A program made the translations under genes and the position numbers. A DNA stretch of 64,000 nucleotides from Streptomyces sp. NBC_00335 (GTDB taxonomy: Bacteria; Actinomycetota; Actinomycetes; Streptomycetales; Streptomycetaceae), in NCBI RefSeq assembly GCF_036127095.1, contig NZ_CP108006.1:1-64000 (forward strand). Reading direction: 5' to 3'. Of this stretch, positions 1 through 8,860 are shown piece after piece. The notes under the pieces were generated by a model, which worked only from the letters and a program-made list of their open reading frames with translations, did no database searches and was not told the origin of the DNA. The number at the start of each line of letters is the position of its first letter. Positions within the stretch are counted from its first letter, which is position 1.

Positions 1-247
1 GTACCTGAGCGCTGCGCGCTCAGGACCGAACGGCCTCGCTGCGCTCGGCCGAGGCGCCTTCGGCGCCTGGCTCTGCGCTTCGCTCCGAGCTGTGGCCGGC
101 CCTTCGGGCCGGGGCCCTGCGCTTCGCTTCGACTAGCTCTGGCTGCGCTGCGCTCCACCAGAGCCGGGCTCGCTGCGCAGACCCCCTAGGGTCCCGCGCT
201 TCGCGCGGGAGATGACCCCGTTTCACGGGGTCCGGGCCTTCGGCCCG
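1..247. repeat. Telomere-like palindrome array
   Basis: At least seven short perfect inverted repeats lie almost back to back: 4-12/16-24 (9 bp, loop TGC), 31-35/47-51 (with an inner GC pair and a TGC loop), 52-58/62-68, 96-102/106-112, 136-142/158-164, 192-199/203-210 (8 bp, loop TTC), 214-220/226-232 and 233-238/242-247. Read on the bottom strand the TGC loops become GCA, giving the GCGCAGC fold-back motif known from Streptomyces chromosome ends, and the GTACC at 1-5 matches the sequence that follows palindrome I in archetypal telomeres. The bottom strand would be the 3' overhang at a left end, the correct strand for this motif. No credible gene is present. Inference: terminal or immediately subterminal DNA of a linear replicon. 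Confidence 0.65.
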
Positions 248-505
248 TTGGGTGGGTCCGCTTCGCTCCCCCACCCCAGGTCCTTCCGGCTCCGCCTCCA
301 GGACAACAGCCCGCTCCGCGGACCGAGCCGGCAGCAGTACGGACTGTCCTCCGGCTCTGTGCTCCTCCCGCCCGCCTGCAAAGGGCCTCGGGCGTTGCAT
401 TCGCTGATCGATCGGCTACCGTCCCGGGCGATGTGACTCGTCGGGGTGCCTGCTTCGCTCCCACCCACGTCACACCACCGTTGACGAGGTACGCATGGCG
501 CCCCA
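248..505. other. Non-coding subterminal stretch
   Basis: No reading frame here has a plausible start, ribosome binding site or protein-like composition. A few weaker inverted repeats continue the pattern of the first 250 bases. I see no recognisable gene or RNA. Confidence 0.5.
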
Positions 506-982
506 TCAGAAACGGGAACAGAACCGTCCCGCCTCACCCACAAAAGATTCCAGTGCCTCTCGGGCCACTTCAGCAATCCGGTTCAACTCGTCCACATCAG
601 CAGCCTCCTCAATGGTGATACTGACTTCGAACACAGCCTTCCCCTGCTGCACCAAGCCCTCAGGAAGACCGGCAAGCTGTAAACGGAGCAGACATCCCCG
701 ACTGGCCGCACGAGCCTGGAAACAGGCATCCTTCGACTCACGGTAATCATCACTGTCACGACCCCGGTCGCGCCTCGTGCTCCACCTCCAGATCTGCCGG
801 CGCCTTAGTTCAGCAATCGACTCCACGAAGCTGCAGACGACATCCAGCTGCCTCTGCTGTCTGTGATGCTCCCTATCCCTCGCCAAAGCCCGTTCAGCGT
901 GGAAACGCTGCATCACACCAGTCGCAATAGAGCCCGCCAAAGTGCCCAGAACAGCAATGAGTGCTACCCATACGGCCTGCAT
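506..982 (-). CDS. Small membrane-anchored hypothetical protein
   Basis: 158 residues. A single N-terminal hydrophobic segment (about residues 3-24, AVWVALIAVLGTLAGSIATG) is followed by a charged Arg/Glu-rich stretch likely to be helical or coiled coil (about 28-75) and an acidic C-terminal part. This layout (signal-anchor plus cytoplasmic helix) is common among short hypothetical proteins of Streptomyces arms. I do not recognise a family and assign no function. It is the first plausible gene after the terminal palindromes, and it points toward the end. Confidence 0.6.
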   Translation of the reverse strand: MQAVWVALIAVLGTLAGSIATGVMQRFHAERALARDREHHRQQRQLDVVCSFVESIAELRRRQIWRWSTRRDRGRDSDDYRESKDACFQARAASRGCLLRLQLAGLPEGLVQQGKAVFEVSITIEEAADVDELNRIAEVAREALESFVGEAGRFCSRF

Positions 983-1257
983 GCCCCCAGTCCACCACCC
1001 ACACGAATACCGCGGTAGAGGGCCTCACCCAGAGAAAGAGGCGAGCCCAACAACGTGCTGGGGCGCAGGGGATCCAGCCCGAAACCCCCGCCGCAGGAAC
1101 AGCTGGAGCGACCTCATGACCGAAACTCCAACATCCCACTTCTGTGATTCATTCTTAGACCCTGGCTAGACACTGGAAAGCCCTGCTGCTCCCCCACCCA
1201 AAATCTCACCGGCTGTCGGTGTCGTGGATCAGTGAAACTGCGCAGGTTCACGGCCAC

Positions 1258-1716
1258 TCACAGGAAGTCCCCAGGGGGGCCGACGACCACGAAGGACGCG
1301 AGCATCAGCACGCCGGTGGCCACCAGACCGGCGCGCCGCCAAGCAGGGACCGTGCAGACGGCGACAAGCACCGCAACAAGCGCCAGCACGGTCAAAGTTG
1401 CGGCGGAGGGCTGTGGCACGTCATCCCCGAGGAAGGGAAGGAGGAGAAGCGCGTACATCTGCAGCGCCACACAGGCTGGCACCGTCACCTTCAGAGGTCG
1501 CACGCCCAACAGGCCCAACGCGACCGCGAACATGAGCACAGCCAGGAACGCCCACAGCCCGATGCCAATGAACGGGAAGGCGGTGAAGCAGATCGACGTG
1601 CTTTCCTCACAGGCTCGCGCATCGGCGGCATCGGCCCACTGCCACAGAGCCAGCCCCATCCACCCGGTCACCGCACCCGTTAACGCGCTGCCAAGAACGC
1701 TATAACCCTTAGACAT
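1258..1716 (-). CDS. Multi-pass membrane protein, unknown
   Basis: 152 residues if started at the ATG of MSKGYSVLG; a frame-open extension reaches 1746. Four hydrophobic helices are visible (about residues 8-30, 42-68, 75-95, 105-145 with a break), separated by short loops with one acidic loop containing two cysteines (ACEESTSICF). No conserved motif is recognised. It stands alone between weakly coding stretches. The alternating hydrophobic pattern and third-position GC support a real gene; its function is unknown. Confidence 0.6.
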   Translation of the reverse strand: MSKGYSVLGSALTGAVTGWMGLALWQWADAADARACEESTSICFTAFPFIGIGLWAFLAVLMFAVALGLLGVRPLKVTVPACVALQMYALLLLPFLGDDVPQPSAATLTVLALVAVLVAVCTVPAWRRAGLVATGVLMLASFVVVGPPGDFL

Positions 1717-1847
1717 GGACAGCAGCCTTTCAAGGGAACCGGGCAAGGTCCTGAGTACGGATACTCAGACCCCGCCACACTGGCTACTTCCCCTCTACCT
1801 CTGGGCGGGATACAGCGACGTCGCGGCGCTCGCGCACTCGCAGCCCC

Positions 1848-2081
1848 TCACCGCACAGCCGCGCCGATGGGCGGAGCCGCGGCCTCAGCCGGAGCCGGCT
1901 GCCCCAAGGCATAGCCTTCGCGGACCGTGGCGTCGTCAGGGCATGTACCAATCTCCACCAAACTGACCAGGCAAAACGGCAAAGACGTCACCGCGAAATC
2001 GGCACCAACCGTCAGTACCAAAACCCAGCCCACGCACCCACCGACCAGCAGCAATCCCCCGAAGACCCACTGACACATCAA
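1848..2081 (-). CDS. Possible small membrane protein
   Basis: 77 residues with two hydrophobic stretches near the N-terminus (FGGLLLVGGCVGWVLVLTVG and a shorter one after it) and a proline/alanine-rich tail. The composition fits a membrane protein, but there is no homology to lean on and the tail may be run-on reading frame. Weakly supported; it could also be a remnant. Confidence 0.35.
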   Translation of the reverse strand: MMCQWVFGGLLLVGGCVGWVLVLTVGADFAVTSLPFCLVSLVEIGTCPDDATVREGYALGQPAPAEAAAPPIGAAVR

Positions 2082-2281
2082 CGCCGAAAAATCACTGACA
2101 AATCAATGCACATCATCACTCACCGAACACGCCACCACCGTCCACATCCGCCTACCCCACTGACCCCCCACCGGCGAATCAGCCCGGCGTACCCCTCCGA
2201 ACACCCGCCGCACGCCCCGACGACCGGGGCGTGCGGCGCACCCAGAAGCAGGGCGTAGCTCGTGCTCGGCGAGGCGGCATG

Positions 2282-2986
2282 ATGATGGGCATGATGGAGA
2301 TACCCGGGTACGAAGGCCGCCCCCTCGTCCACCGGCCAGGGCTGCTGGACGAACCCCTCTTCTGGCCCGGCCACCTGTACTCGTGCGCCCATGACGAGGA
2401 CACCGAAGAGCTCCTCTTCGGCGCGGACTACGACGCGGCCGAGGAGTTCCACCGGGAGCTCATCGAGCAGGCGCAGTGGCCCGTCTTCACGATCCCGCTG
2501 ACTGGCGGGCATCTCCTGCACGTGGTCTACCGCGCGTGGAAAGACGATCCAGGAGTCGACTACGTCCTGCACCACTCCAGCTGGGAGCGGGCGCTGTTGC
2601 TGGCCACAGACGACGGACACTTCATGGGTCCCGCCCTGTCTTGGACCGAGTTGCTCTACGCCGCCGACAACCAGTTGCCGGGAGGCAGCAGCGCCGATCC
2701 GGACAGCCGACTCCTGCTACTGCTGCCGGCACTTGGAGACGACCGCACTCCAGAGAGCGCGGCACCCCGCCTCGCGGCAGCCCTCACCGCCCTGACGGTC
2801 GTTGAGGACCCAGAGGCACTCGCTACCGCTCTAGCCGACGGCCAGGGCGCAGCAGGACCCTCCCGCTGGAAAAGTAAGAACGGCGTCCGCGGGGACAACG
2901 GCGCGCACTCCTACCGCAACCCATCCAACGCGTTCGCCCTGCCACCAGAAGACCTGGCGCGTATCTCCAGCGCCTTCCACACCTGA
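2282..2986 (+). CDS. Hypothetical protein, 234 aa
   Basis: Acidic soluble protein. Several ATG codons cluster at 2279-2296; GAGG at 2271-2274 is best spaced for the one at 2282. The first two thirds look globular (PLVHRPGLLDEPLFWPGHLY, then an acidic helix with DYDAAEEFHRELIEQ). Later comes a leucine-rich helix (SRLLLLLPALGDD) and a more polar C-terminus containing RGDNGAHSYRNP. No signal peptide or membrane helix. I do not recognise the family. Such proteins in Streptomyces arms are often immunity-like or contact-dependent partners, but nothing here shows that. Confidence 0.65.
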   Translation: MMGMMEIPGYEGRPLVHRPGLLDEPLFWPGHLYSCAHDEDTEELLFGADYDAAEEFHRELIEQAQWPVFTIPLTGGHLLHVVYRAWKDDPGVDYVLHHSSWERALLLATDDGHFMGPALSWTELLYAADNQLPGGSSADPDSRLLLLLPALGDDRTPESAAPRLAAALTALTVVEDPEALATALADGQGAAGPSRWKSKNGVRGDNGAHSYRNPSNAFALPPEDLARISSAFHT

Positions 2987-3106
2987 GTGTCACCTAGCCC
3001 GGCATGTGCGCAGGGACGTATTGCCGAAGGAGTTCAGCTCTGATGACGCGGGCGCCTGGGAAAATGGGGAGGCGGTAGGGGTGGAGGATGCCGGAGACTT
3101 CGCAAG

Positions 3107-3748
3107 GTGATCGTGATGCAGCCTGTCGTGGAAATAGTCGCCCCCGATGCCTTTGGCCTCTGGTCTGTCGCCGAGGTCGAGCGCTTCAGCTTCCAGCCCC
3201 TCAGCGGTGACCTTTCACCTACCGAGGTCGGGACGGCGATGATGGGCATCGCCGCCTGCAATGATGCTGACATCGACTCGGACAGCCCGCCAAGGCCGGC
3301 CGACCCGCTGGGCTCCTTCCTCCACGGACTACTGACGCTCGACCCGCTCATCGTGTCCGGCGGCCTTCGGGTCACAGACACCTCGACAGGCATCACCTTC
3401 CTGCCCGGCTGCTGCGACGGGCTGGAGGACTGGCGGGACTGGGACCGGTTCATCGACGACGGCAGCCCGCTCTGGTTCGGCCACGACCCCGTCTCACCGG
3501 TCGCCGAGCGCTTCGGTGACACCGTCCGCCTCACCGTCGATGCAAACCAGAGCGACAGTCCGGTGATCGAACTGCCCCTCACCGAGCTCCGCGCCCTGCT
3601 CGTCGCCGCCGAACGCGACCTGGCCGACTTCCTCGCGCTGGCGACCGACTGGGCTTCCAGGCACCTGGCCCACTACGCCCACCCCGTCACCGTGGCACTT
3701 ACGCGACTCTTCGGCCTTCACGGAACGGGCGTGCCCCCGAAAGGGTAG
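3107..3748 (+). CDS. Hypothetical protein, 213 aa
   Basis: Starts at GTG 3107; a second GTG (3113) and an ATG (3116) follow and could be the true start. The soluble acidic protein contains a cysteine pair in FLPGCCDGLEDWRDW and an amphipathic helix near the C-terminus (LRALLVAAERDLADFLALA). No transmembrane segment or known catalytic motif. The same strand carries the preceding hypothetical gene about 120 bases upstream, so the two could be cotranscribed. Function unknown. Confidence 0.65.
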   Translation: MIVMQPVVEIVAPDAFGLWSVAEVERFSFQPLSGDLSPTEVGTAMMGIAACNDADIDSDSPPRPADPLGSFLHGLLTLDPLIVSGGLRVTDTSTGITFLPGCCDGLEDWRDWDRFIDDGSPLWFGHDPVSPVAERFGDTVRLTVDANQSDSPVIELPLTELRALLVAAERDLADFLALATDWASRHLAHYAHPVTVALTRLFGLHGTGVPPKG

Positions 3749-3985
3749 GACGACAGCTCGTCATTTCGGCCATACACGACACCCCCCCTGCCCCATCGAG
3801 AGCATGCAACTGGCTGGGCACTTTGACGTGTACGCCGACGATCTGAGCCGCAGACCGAACCCCACGACGGCGCACGGCACCCCATGTCAGTCACGAACAC
3901 CCGCTCCCACCTGGGAAAACAACACCCAGGGCACTGCCAAGAACCTGCCGAAACCCACCGACAAAACCACGCAGATCATCAAAAA

Positions 3986-4005
3986 CCCCCGGCAGACGCC
4001 GGGGG
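3986..4005. terminator. Hairpin, terminator-like
   Basis: Perfect 8-bp inverted repeat CCCCCGGC/GCCGGGGG with a 4-nt AGAC loop, preceded by a run of A on the plus strand and followed by CCTTCGTCG. It sits downstream of the 3107-3748 gene and 32 bases before the next start codon, so it could end the upstream transcript or act as an attenuator in front of the RelE-like gene. Confidence 0.5.
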
Positions 4006-4037
4006 CCTTCGTCGTGCTGCCCGAAGGAGATCCCGCG

Positions 4038-4328
4038 GTGCCCACCTACGAGACCCTCACCCCCTTCACCGCCGACCTGGAGCGCCTCACCACCGCCCAG
4101 CGCCGGCGGTTCCTGCGCGTCGTGAAGGAGGCCTTCGTCCCGGACCTGCGCACCGGGTGCTTCCGCCCCGGATTACAGGTGAAGGGCGTACGGGTGGCTC
4201 CCGGCGTCTACGAACTGACCTGGGCGCCCGACGGCCGCGCGACCTGGACGTACGGCCGCCAGCGCCACCACGGCCGCCACATCATCTGGCACCGCGTCGG
4301 CACCCACGACATCCTGCACCGGCCCTGA
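4038..4328 (+). CDS. RelE/HigB-like small protein
   Basis: 96-residue protein starting at GTG 4038, with GAAGGAGA at 4022-4029 as ribosome binding site. The pattern (FTADLERL, then QRRRFLRVVKEAFVPDL, GLQVKGVRVAPGVYELTWA, and IIWHRVGTHDIL at the end) is that of RelE/ParE-fold mRNA interferase-like proteins that are widespread and mostly uncharacterised in Streptomyces. Such proteins usually act as ribosome-dependent nucleases paired with a small antitoxin. I see no antitoxin-like gene on either side, so this may be an orphan. An open frame extends upstream to 3804 but is not protein-like. Confidence 0.6.
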   Translation: MPTYETLTPFTADLERLTTAQRRRFLRVVKEAFVPDLRTGCFRPGLQVKGVRVAPGVYELTWAPDGRATWTYGRQRHHGRHIIWHRVGTHDILHRP

Positions 4329-4571
4329 ACCCGTACCGCTACGGCCCCGGCCCGGTGGTCCGCCGTCACTTGGACCGGCCTGAGGCCTTGGCCGGGGCGG
4401 CCTGCTGCCGGTGTGCGGGCACGGCAAGGCTCTGCGGGCGCGGTTGGCCGGGCGCGGCGCCGGTCGGGGTGGTGGTGGAGCGGGAGCGGGCTGCGGTGGC
4501 GGAGGCGCGGGGGCCGTCGGGGACCGGGGCGCCAGCCGGGGCGGTCAGGGCGCGCAGGGTCGCGCCGACCA

Positions 4572-4901
4572 TGGGGGCGCGACGTCGACGGCAAGAACGG
4601 CGCCAGCGAGGGCTTCGACTGCTCGTCCCTGGTGCAGTACGCGTACTGGCCCAGCACCCGGCTCCCCCGCACCGCCGCCGCACAGTACGCGGCCACCTCC
4701 CACCGGCCCATCGCCCGCGACCAGCTGCGCCCCGGCGATCTGCTGTTCTGGTCCCGCCGCGGCGGCGACATCTACCACGTCGGCCTCTACGCCGGCGACG
4801 GCCAGGTCCTCCACGCACCCCGAACCGGCCGCAACGTCGAAGTACAGTCCCTCACCGAGGCGATGCCCGCCCGGGACTTCCTCGGGGCTACGCGCGCGTG
4901 A
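4572..4901 (+). pseudogene. Truncated NlpC/P60 peptidase domain
   Basis: Only the catalytic domain of a cell-wall endopeptidase remains. The catalytic cysteine (GFDCSSLVQYAY), the GDLLFW strand, the histidine (YHVGLYAGDG) and the third polar residue (VLHAPRTG) are all in place. The normal N-terminal helices, coiled coil and signal peptide of this family are missing. Reading upstream of the WGRDVDG start of homology gives only Arg/Gly-rich low-complexity sequence in every frame. Inference: 5'-truncated remnant of a secreted peptidoglycan hydrolase. Confidence 0.6.
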
Positions 4902-4916
4902 GCCAGCAGGAGCCGT

Positions 4917-6185
4917 TCACAGCCCCCTGTTGTTCGGCCCCAATTTCCTAATGATCTCTTCCCACGATTCACCCTCGGGTGCCTTATTGATCGCCTCCAC
5001 GTCGTCATCCTCCTGAGAAATTCTGGACTTTCGACCGTCAGCGGGCATCAGGACAGTTGCACTCCACCCTTGGTGACGCCGATCGTAAGCATGAGGGCTG
5101 AAGGTGGCAAGGATCACCTGAAATGTCCAGTGAGAGCGCTCAAACAGGTCCAGAACCTCCAGCTCCATAACGGGATGCATGAAGTCGAACGGCTCGTCGA
5201 GAACTAGAATTGTCGGCTCCGAACGAGCCTGCAACTCGGCAAAAGCGGCGAGCACATAGAACTTAAATACGTGACGCCGGTCCGCTGCTCGCCATGCCCG
5301 CACAGAACTGATGTCGACGGACCCCTTGTCGCTCACGGTCACACCAGATATCAAGTCGGGCAGCAGATCAGGGAGGCTGCGAACAACAGTCCGCGCTGCC
5401 CATGGGTCGATATCCAAGAAATCAGCTATACCGCCGATCGTAGACAAATCCACCGCAAAGCCCTGATTCCGTGTGCCGAAGGACCAGACCCGGTAGGGAC
5501 GGGGAGGGAGCGGGACCCTCCTGGCGTCAACGTGGTACTCCAGCGCTTCGCCGCGCACCTCCACAGTCGCACGCCGCAGCGCCGGGTCGAACCAGGTGAT
5601 CTCACACGTAAGATCGGCCGGATGATTGGGAAATGCCGCATCCATAAGCAGCTGGGGAGAGGTCATGCACGTCAGCAGATGGAACAGGCGGGTCTTCCCC
5701 GAGCCATTCATACCGAACAGCAGGTTGAGTTTCGAAAGCCGAATGACACCCGGCATAAAAAGGTAATGGCTCGTCACTTCAAGCGACTGCACCCACCCAA
5801 AGGGCTGAACATGCCCTCCCTGTTCAAGCCGCGTCCGATTCTCGTGCAGGTCCTTCCAGCTCCGAAGCAAGGACGCCGAATACATCTTTCCCGCGTTCAC
5901 ATCGACCAGGCGACCACAATTCGCGCACATCCAAATTCCATTGGATATTGTGGAGCGTTCCTCATCCGAAAGGCCGCCGGTTCCCCGTGGGCCACCTGCC
6001 GCTGCGGCAAAGATATGGGAAGCCGTGCCGGTGTCCGAGACGCCCTCAGGTCCAGCCCCCGGGCCGATCGTCAATGCCCCACACTGAGGATTGGAGCAAC
6101 GAAATCCGGCGCGCTGGGCGAGCTTCAAACGAGTCTCTTTGCTGAAGTCTGCCCTCGTCCCGCGGCTACGGCCTGGTGACGGCAC
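4917..6185 (-). CDS. HNH nuclease-ABC-type ATPase fusion
   Basis: 422 residues from GTG 6185, chosen because GAGGGGGGA lies about 8 bases upstream; the open frame continues to 6323 without a better site. Residues 19-115 form an HNH module: C30-x4-C35, H57 in TASHIFAAA, N82 in SNGIWMCANC with C87 and C90, then the usual helix ending WKDLHE. Residues 148-400 form an ABC/SMC-like ATPase: Walker A GMNGSGKT (158-165), Walker B ILVLDEP with D330-E331, and a switch histidine in TFSPH (H365). No transmembrane segment. Separate ATPase and HNH proteins make up the Septu (PtuA/PtuB) antiphage system; here both lie in one chain with the HNH first. A defence role is inferred from architecture and subtelomeric location, not shown. 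Confidence 0.8.
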   Translation of the reverse strand: MPSPGRSRGTRADFSKETRLKLAQRAGFRCSNPQCGALTIGPGAGPEGVSDTGTASHIFAAAAGGPRGTGGLSDEERSTISNGIWMCANCGRLVDVNAGKMYSASLLRSWKDLHENRTRLEQGGHVQPFGWVQSLEVTSHYLFMPGVIRLSKLNLLFGMNGSGKTRLFHLLTCMTSPQLLMDAAFPNHPADLTCEITWFDPALRRATVEVRGEALEYHVDARRVPLPPRPYRVWSFGTRNQGFAVDLSTIGGIADFLDIDPWAARTVVRSLPDLLPDLISGVTVSDKGSVDISSVRAWRAADRRHVFKFYVLAAFAELQARSEPTILVLDEPFDFMHPVMELEVLDLFERSHWTFQVILATFSPHAYDRRHQGWSATVLMPADGRKSRISQEDDDVEAINKAPEGESWEEIIRKLGPNNRGL

Positions 6186-6544
6186 CTGCTGTCCCCCCTC
6201 AACTCCCGATGCTAAGAAGCCCATCCGGCAACTGTACGTACGAGCGCTGACACCCACCGATGCGAGCCTCGGGCCCGCCTCTGCGGTGAGATCACATCTC
6301 TGTCCTTTAGGCCCAGACGCCATCTACAACACCCAGACACTTTCCCAACCAACCCGCAACAACCCCAGGTCAAGCCGCCTCTGACACCGCAAAACCGTTC
6401 TCACACAAACCTGCAACACCCCAGCTCACCGACCCACCGACACCCCAACCACCCTCCCCCTCAATGACATCACCCGGCCCGTCCCGTGCAGACACGTGAT
6501 GCCCCCGCCCGGTGGGCGGGGGCATCCCCGGTGCAGCGGGTGTG
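6186..6544. other. Intergenic, no gene seen
   Basis: The plus strand from about 6320 to 6480 is C/A-rich (many CCAACC, CACCC and ACACC tracts), with no codon structure. It separates the HNH-ATPase gene from the CPBP protease gene, both on the minus strand, and should hold the promoter of the former. No confident promoter or terminator could be picked. Confidence 0.4.
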
Positions 6545-7387
6545 TCAGTGCCCGGCGGGGGCGGGCTGGGCCCCGGCTTCGGCGTGGGCGGTGGGTTCGG
6601 CGGTGCGGCGCTTGACGATCAGGACGACCTGGAGGGCGATCGGCAGGATCATGCCGGGGTACGCCTTAGGGTCGGCGCCGACGCCGTTGGAAATGAGACT
6701 GAAGTCCCACAGCCCGTGGACCAGCATCGGCAGCAGGAGCACCCCGCCGACGCGCAGGCAGAGGTAGAAGAAGTAACCGGAGGTGGAGACGATCACGGCC
6801 TGGAAGACGGCAGCGCCGCCTTCACCGAAGGCGTTGCTGACGTGGACGATGCCGAAGACCACCGAGGACCAGAGGGCGACCTTGCCCTCGCTGAGGCCGG
6901 CGCGCTTGAAAACCTGGACGCCGATCCCGCGGAACATCAGCTCCTCGCCGATGCCGACCAGCGCGGTCATCGCGGCCAGGGCGAGCACCATGGAGGCCGG
7001 CTGGTCGGCGAGGTTGGGGTAGTTCACCGCCAAGACGGCGACCACCAGCATCGAGATCGGGACGAACCGCACCCAGCGGCGCACCGGCACCCGGTAGTTG
7101 AGGACGCTGCCCCACCAGCCGAGCCAGGTCACCACGGCGGCGCCGAACAGCACCGACAGGCCGATCGGGATCACGCCGTTTCGGACGATTGATTCGGTGG
7201 TGGGGAACTGGCTGTCGCTGCTGCCCCGGTCGACGCCTATGAGCGCGCCGAGCCCCTGGATGATCGCCAGGTAGACGACGACCACGGCCAGGTCAGCCTG
7301 CGCCCGGCCGGGAGGGGGGACGGTTGTGCGGACACGGGACGACTCCTCAGGGGTGGGGGCAAGGCGCCCGAGCAGTCGGGCGAACAA
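6545..7387 (-). CDS. CPBP-family intramembrane protease
   Basis: About 280 residues; the start is uncertain (TTG 7387 has GGGAT just upstream; no good ATG or GTG is in frame nearby). Eight or so hydrophobic helices. The family's catalytic motifs are intact: EExxxR as GIGEELMFRG, FxxxH as FGIVHVSNAF, and the C-terminal HxxxD as VHGLWDFS. CPBP (Abi/CAAX-like) glutamic proteases cleave within membranes; in bacteria some process or protect against peptides. No bacteriocin or prenyl-peptide gene is adjacent, so the substrate is unknown. Confidence 0.75.
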   Translation of the reverse strand: MFARLLGRLAPTPEESSRVRTTVPPPGRAQADLAVVVVYLAIIQGLGALIGVDRGSSDSQFPTTESIVRNGVIPIGLSVLFGAAVVTWLGWWGSVLNYRVPVRRWVRFVPISMLVVAVLAVNYPNLADQPASMVLALAAMTALVGIGEELMFRGIGVQVFKRAGLSEGKVALWSSVVFGIVHVSNAFGEGGAAVFQAVIVSTSGYFFYLCLRVGGVLLLPMLVHGLWDFSLISNGVGADPKAYPGMILPIALQVVLIVKRRTAEPTAHAEAGAQPAPAGH

Positions 7388-8082
7388 ATGATCCCATAAA
7401 TGAGAAAAATCCTTAAAGAATACGCAAGGCCTTCGAAACGGACACAGATCGGTGAAGGAAGCCGGGAACGGAGACGCCCGGGCCGCCGTCGGCCTGCAGC
7501 GGGCTGGGCCGCCACACACCCGCGCGGTCATGATCAAGCGCGGCGGGTTGCGGTCATCTTCGATCTTCACCAGCGGCCGGTCTGATGGAATGATCGGCGA
7601 CCAATGCCCATCCCGCACCACCGCCGCCCAGCCCGTGGGCACCCTGACCACCTTCGAGCCGGACGGTCGCTTCCACACGGCCGGGTTCACCGCCCACACG
7701 CTGACCGGTGACGACCGCCCCCTCATCCAGCCCCCGCTCCACCCCGTCCCCGACGTCATCCCCCAACGCCACCGGAAGCAGCAGCTCTGTCGGAGGAACC
7801 GGATCCTGGCGGGTCATGCTCGACCGCAGCCAGCGGCAAGGGCCCCGGGTACCCGCACCAGCATCCCAGGACGAGCGGGATCCGACTGGGCGAGGCGGAG
7901 GGGTTCCCGCCGGGAGTCAGGCCTTCCGGCAGTGGCGGCAAGTCACCGGGCGGCCGGTGCGCAGCAGGACCCGCAGGCCTGCGGCCGCTTGGTCCGTCAT
8001 ACACATTGGGACAGTGCCGTCCGCTCCGGGGCGGGCGGCGCGCACGACCGACGAGATTTCACGACGCCGGACGGGGTATCCG
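7388..8082. other. Apparently non-coding or decayed
   Basis: Long open frames exist on both strands here because GC is high, but none has a start with ribosome binding site plus protein-like composition. A 27-residue minus-strand peptide (8000-7917, ending GRPVTCRHCRKA with a CxxC) looks gene-like but too short to judge. Probably decayed sequence. Confidence 0.35.
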
Positions 8083-8669
8083 TCAGCTGGCCCGGTCGAA
8101 GGCCAGCACCGCGTTCGGGCAGCCGGCCGCGTATCGCAGCAGCGCCTCACGCTCGGCCTGGTCCACGGACAGCGCCCACCGGTGCTTGGTCGCCACCCAT
8201 TCCCCGATGTACCGGCAGTGCACCGCCGGGGCCGGCATCCAGCTCTGCGGGTCCTGGTCAGACTTTTGCCTGTTGGAGCGCTCGGTGACACCGACGAGGG
8301 TGACGTCGCTGCTGATGTCGTTGGCGTACCGGCGGCGCAGCTCCGTCGTCCAGCCGTAACCTCCGGAGTCGTGGAGTTCCGCGAGCGGGATCATGTGGTC
8401 GATGTCGACCCCGGCCGGCCCCGACGGTCGGGGGCCTCGATCGCCTCGGCGATCAACACGTCGTTCCTGGCCGAGCAGCCGTTCTTGTCATCGTCCTTCC
8501 AATGCGGGTACAGCTCACGGCGGTAGCCGTCGCGGACCTCCGCGGCAACCGACAGGGAGGTGATGGCGTCGGTGAGGGTGTACTCGTCGGCGTGCGCAGG
8601 GGCGGCCGGAGCGAGGGCGGCGAAGGCCAGGGCAGCGGCAGCGAGGCCGCGGGAAAGGTTCTTGATCAC
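8083..8669 (-). pseudogene. Broken secreted HNH/DUF1524 nuclease
   Basis: The 5' part (8669-8391) has a clean signal peptide (AAAALAFAALAPAAPAHA) and the family's N-terminal block (GYRRELYPHWKDDDKNGCSA, then VLIAEA). The 3' part (about 8410-8083) is in another frame and carries the nuclease core (VDIDHMIPLAELHDSGGYGW, then RRRYANDIS and SNRQKSDQDP). The segment normally between them (the GGRWYSPYD region) is missing, so the break is an internal deletion plus frame change rather than a single-base slip. The intact family are exported DNases of the GmrSD C-terminal/DUF1524 type. Confidence 0.75.
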
Positions 8670-8860
8670 GCCCCGGTGATAGCGCCCCGGCCCGCGCCAA
8701 CGAGGCCCTTACAGAGGGACTCTCACCCTACTGGGGGAAGTGATTCACCGAAGGAACGATGCGCCCGGACGTGATCTCGCGCGGGTGACCCGTTGGCCAC
8801 CTTGACCATGTCGTGCCGACGTCCTACGCGGGGCCTCGCAGGCCGCTTCGCGCCCGCCTC

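Noticed and set aside
20..436. Short open frames through the palindrome array
   Set aside because: They consist of repeated Arg/Ala/Pro codons generated by the hairpins; no start or ribosome binding site.
7452..8288. 278-codon plus-strand frame with TLTTFEPDGRFHTAGF
   Set aside because: Part reads like protein, but there is no start signal, no recognised family, and the second half is antisense to the broken nuclease.
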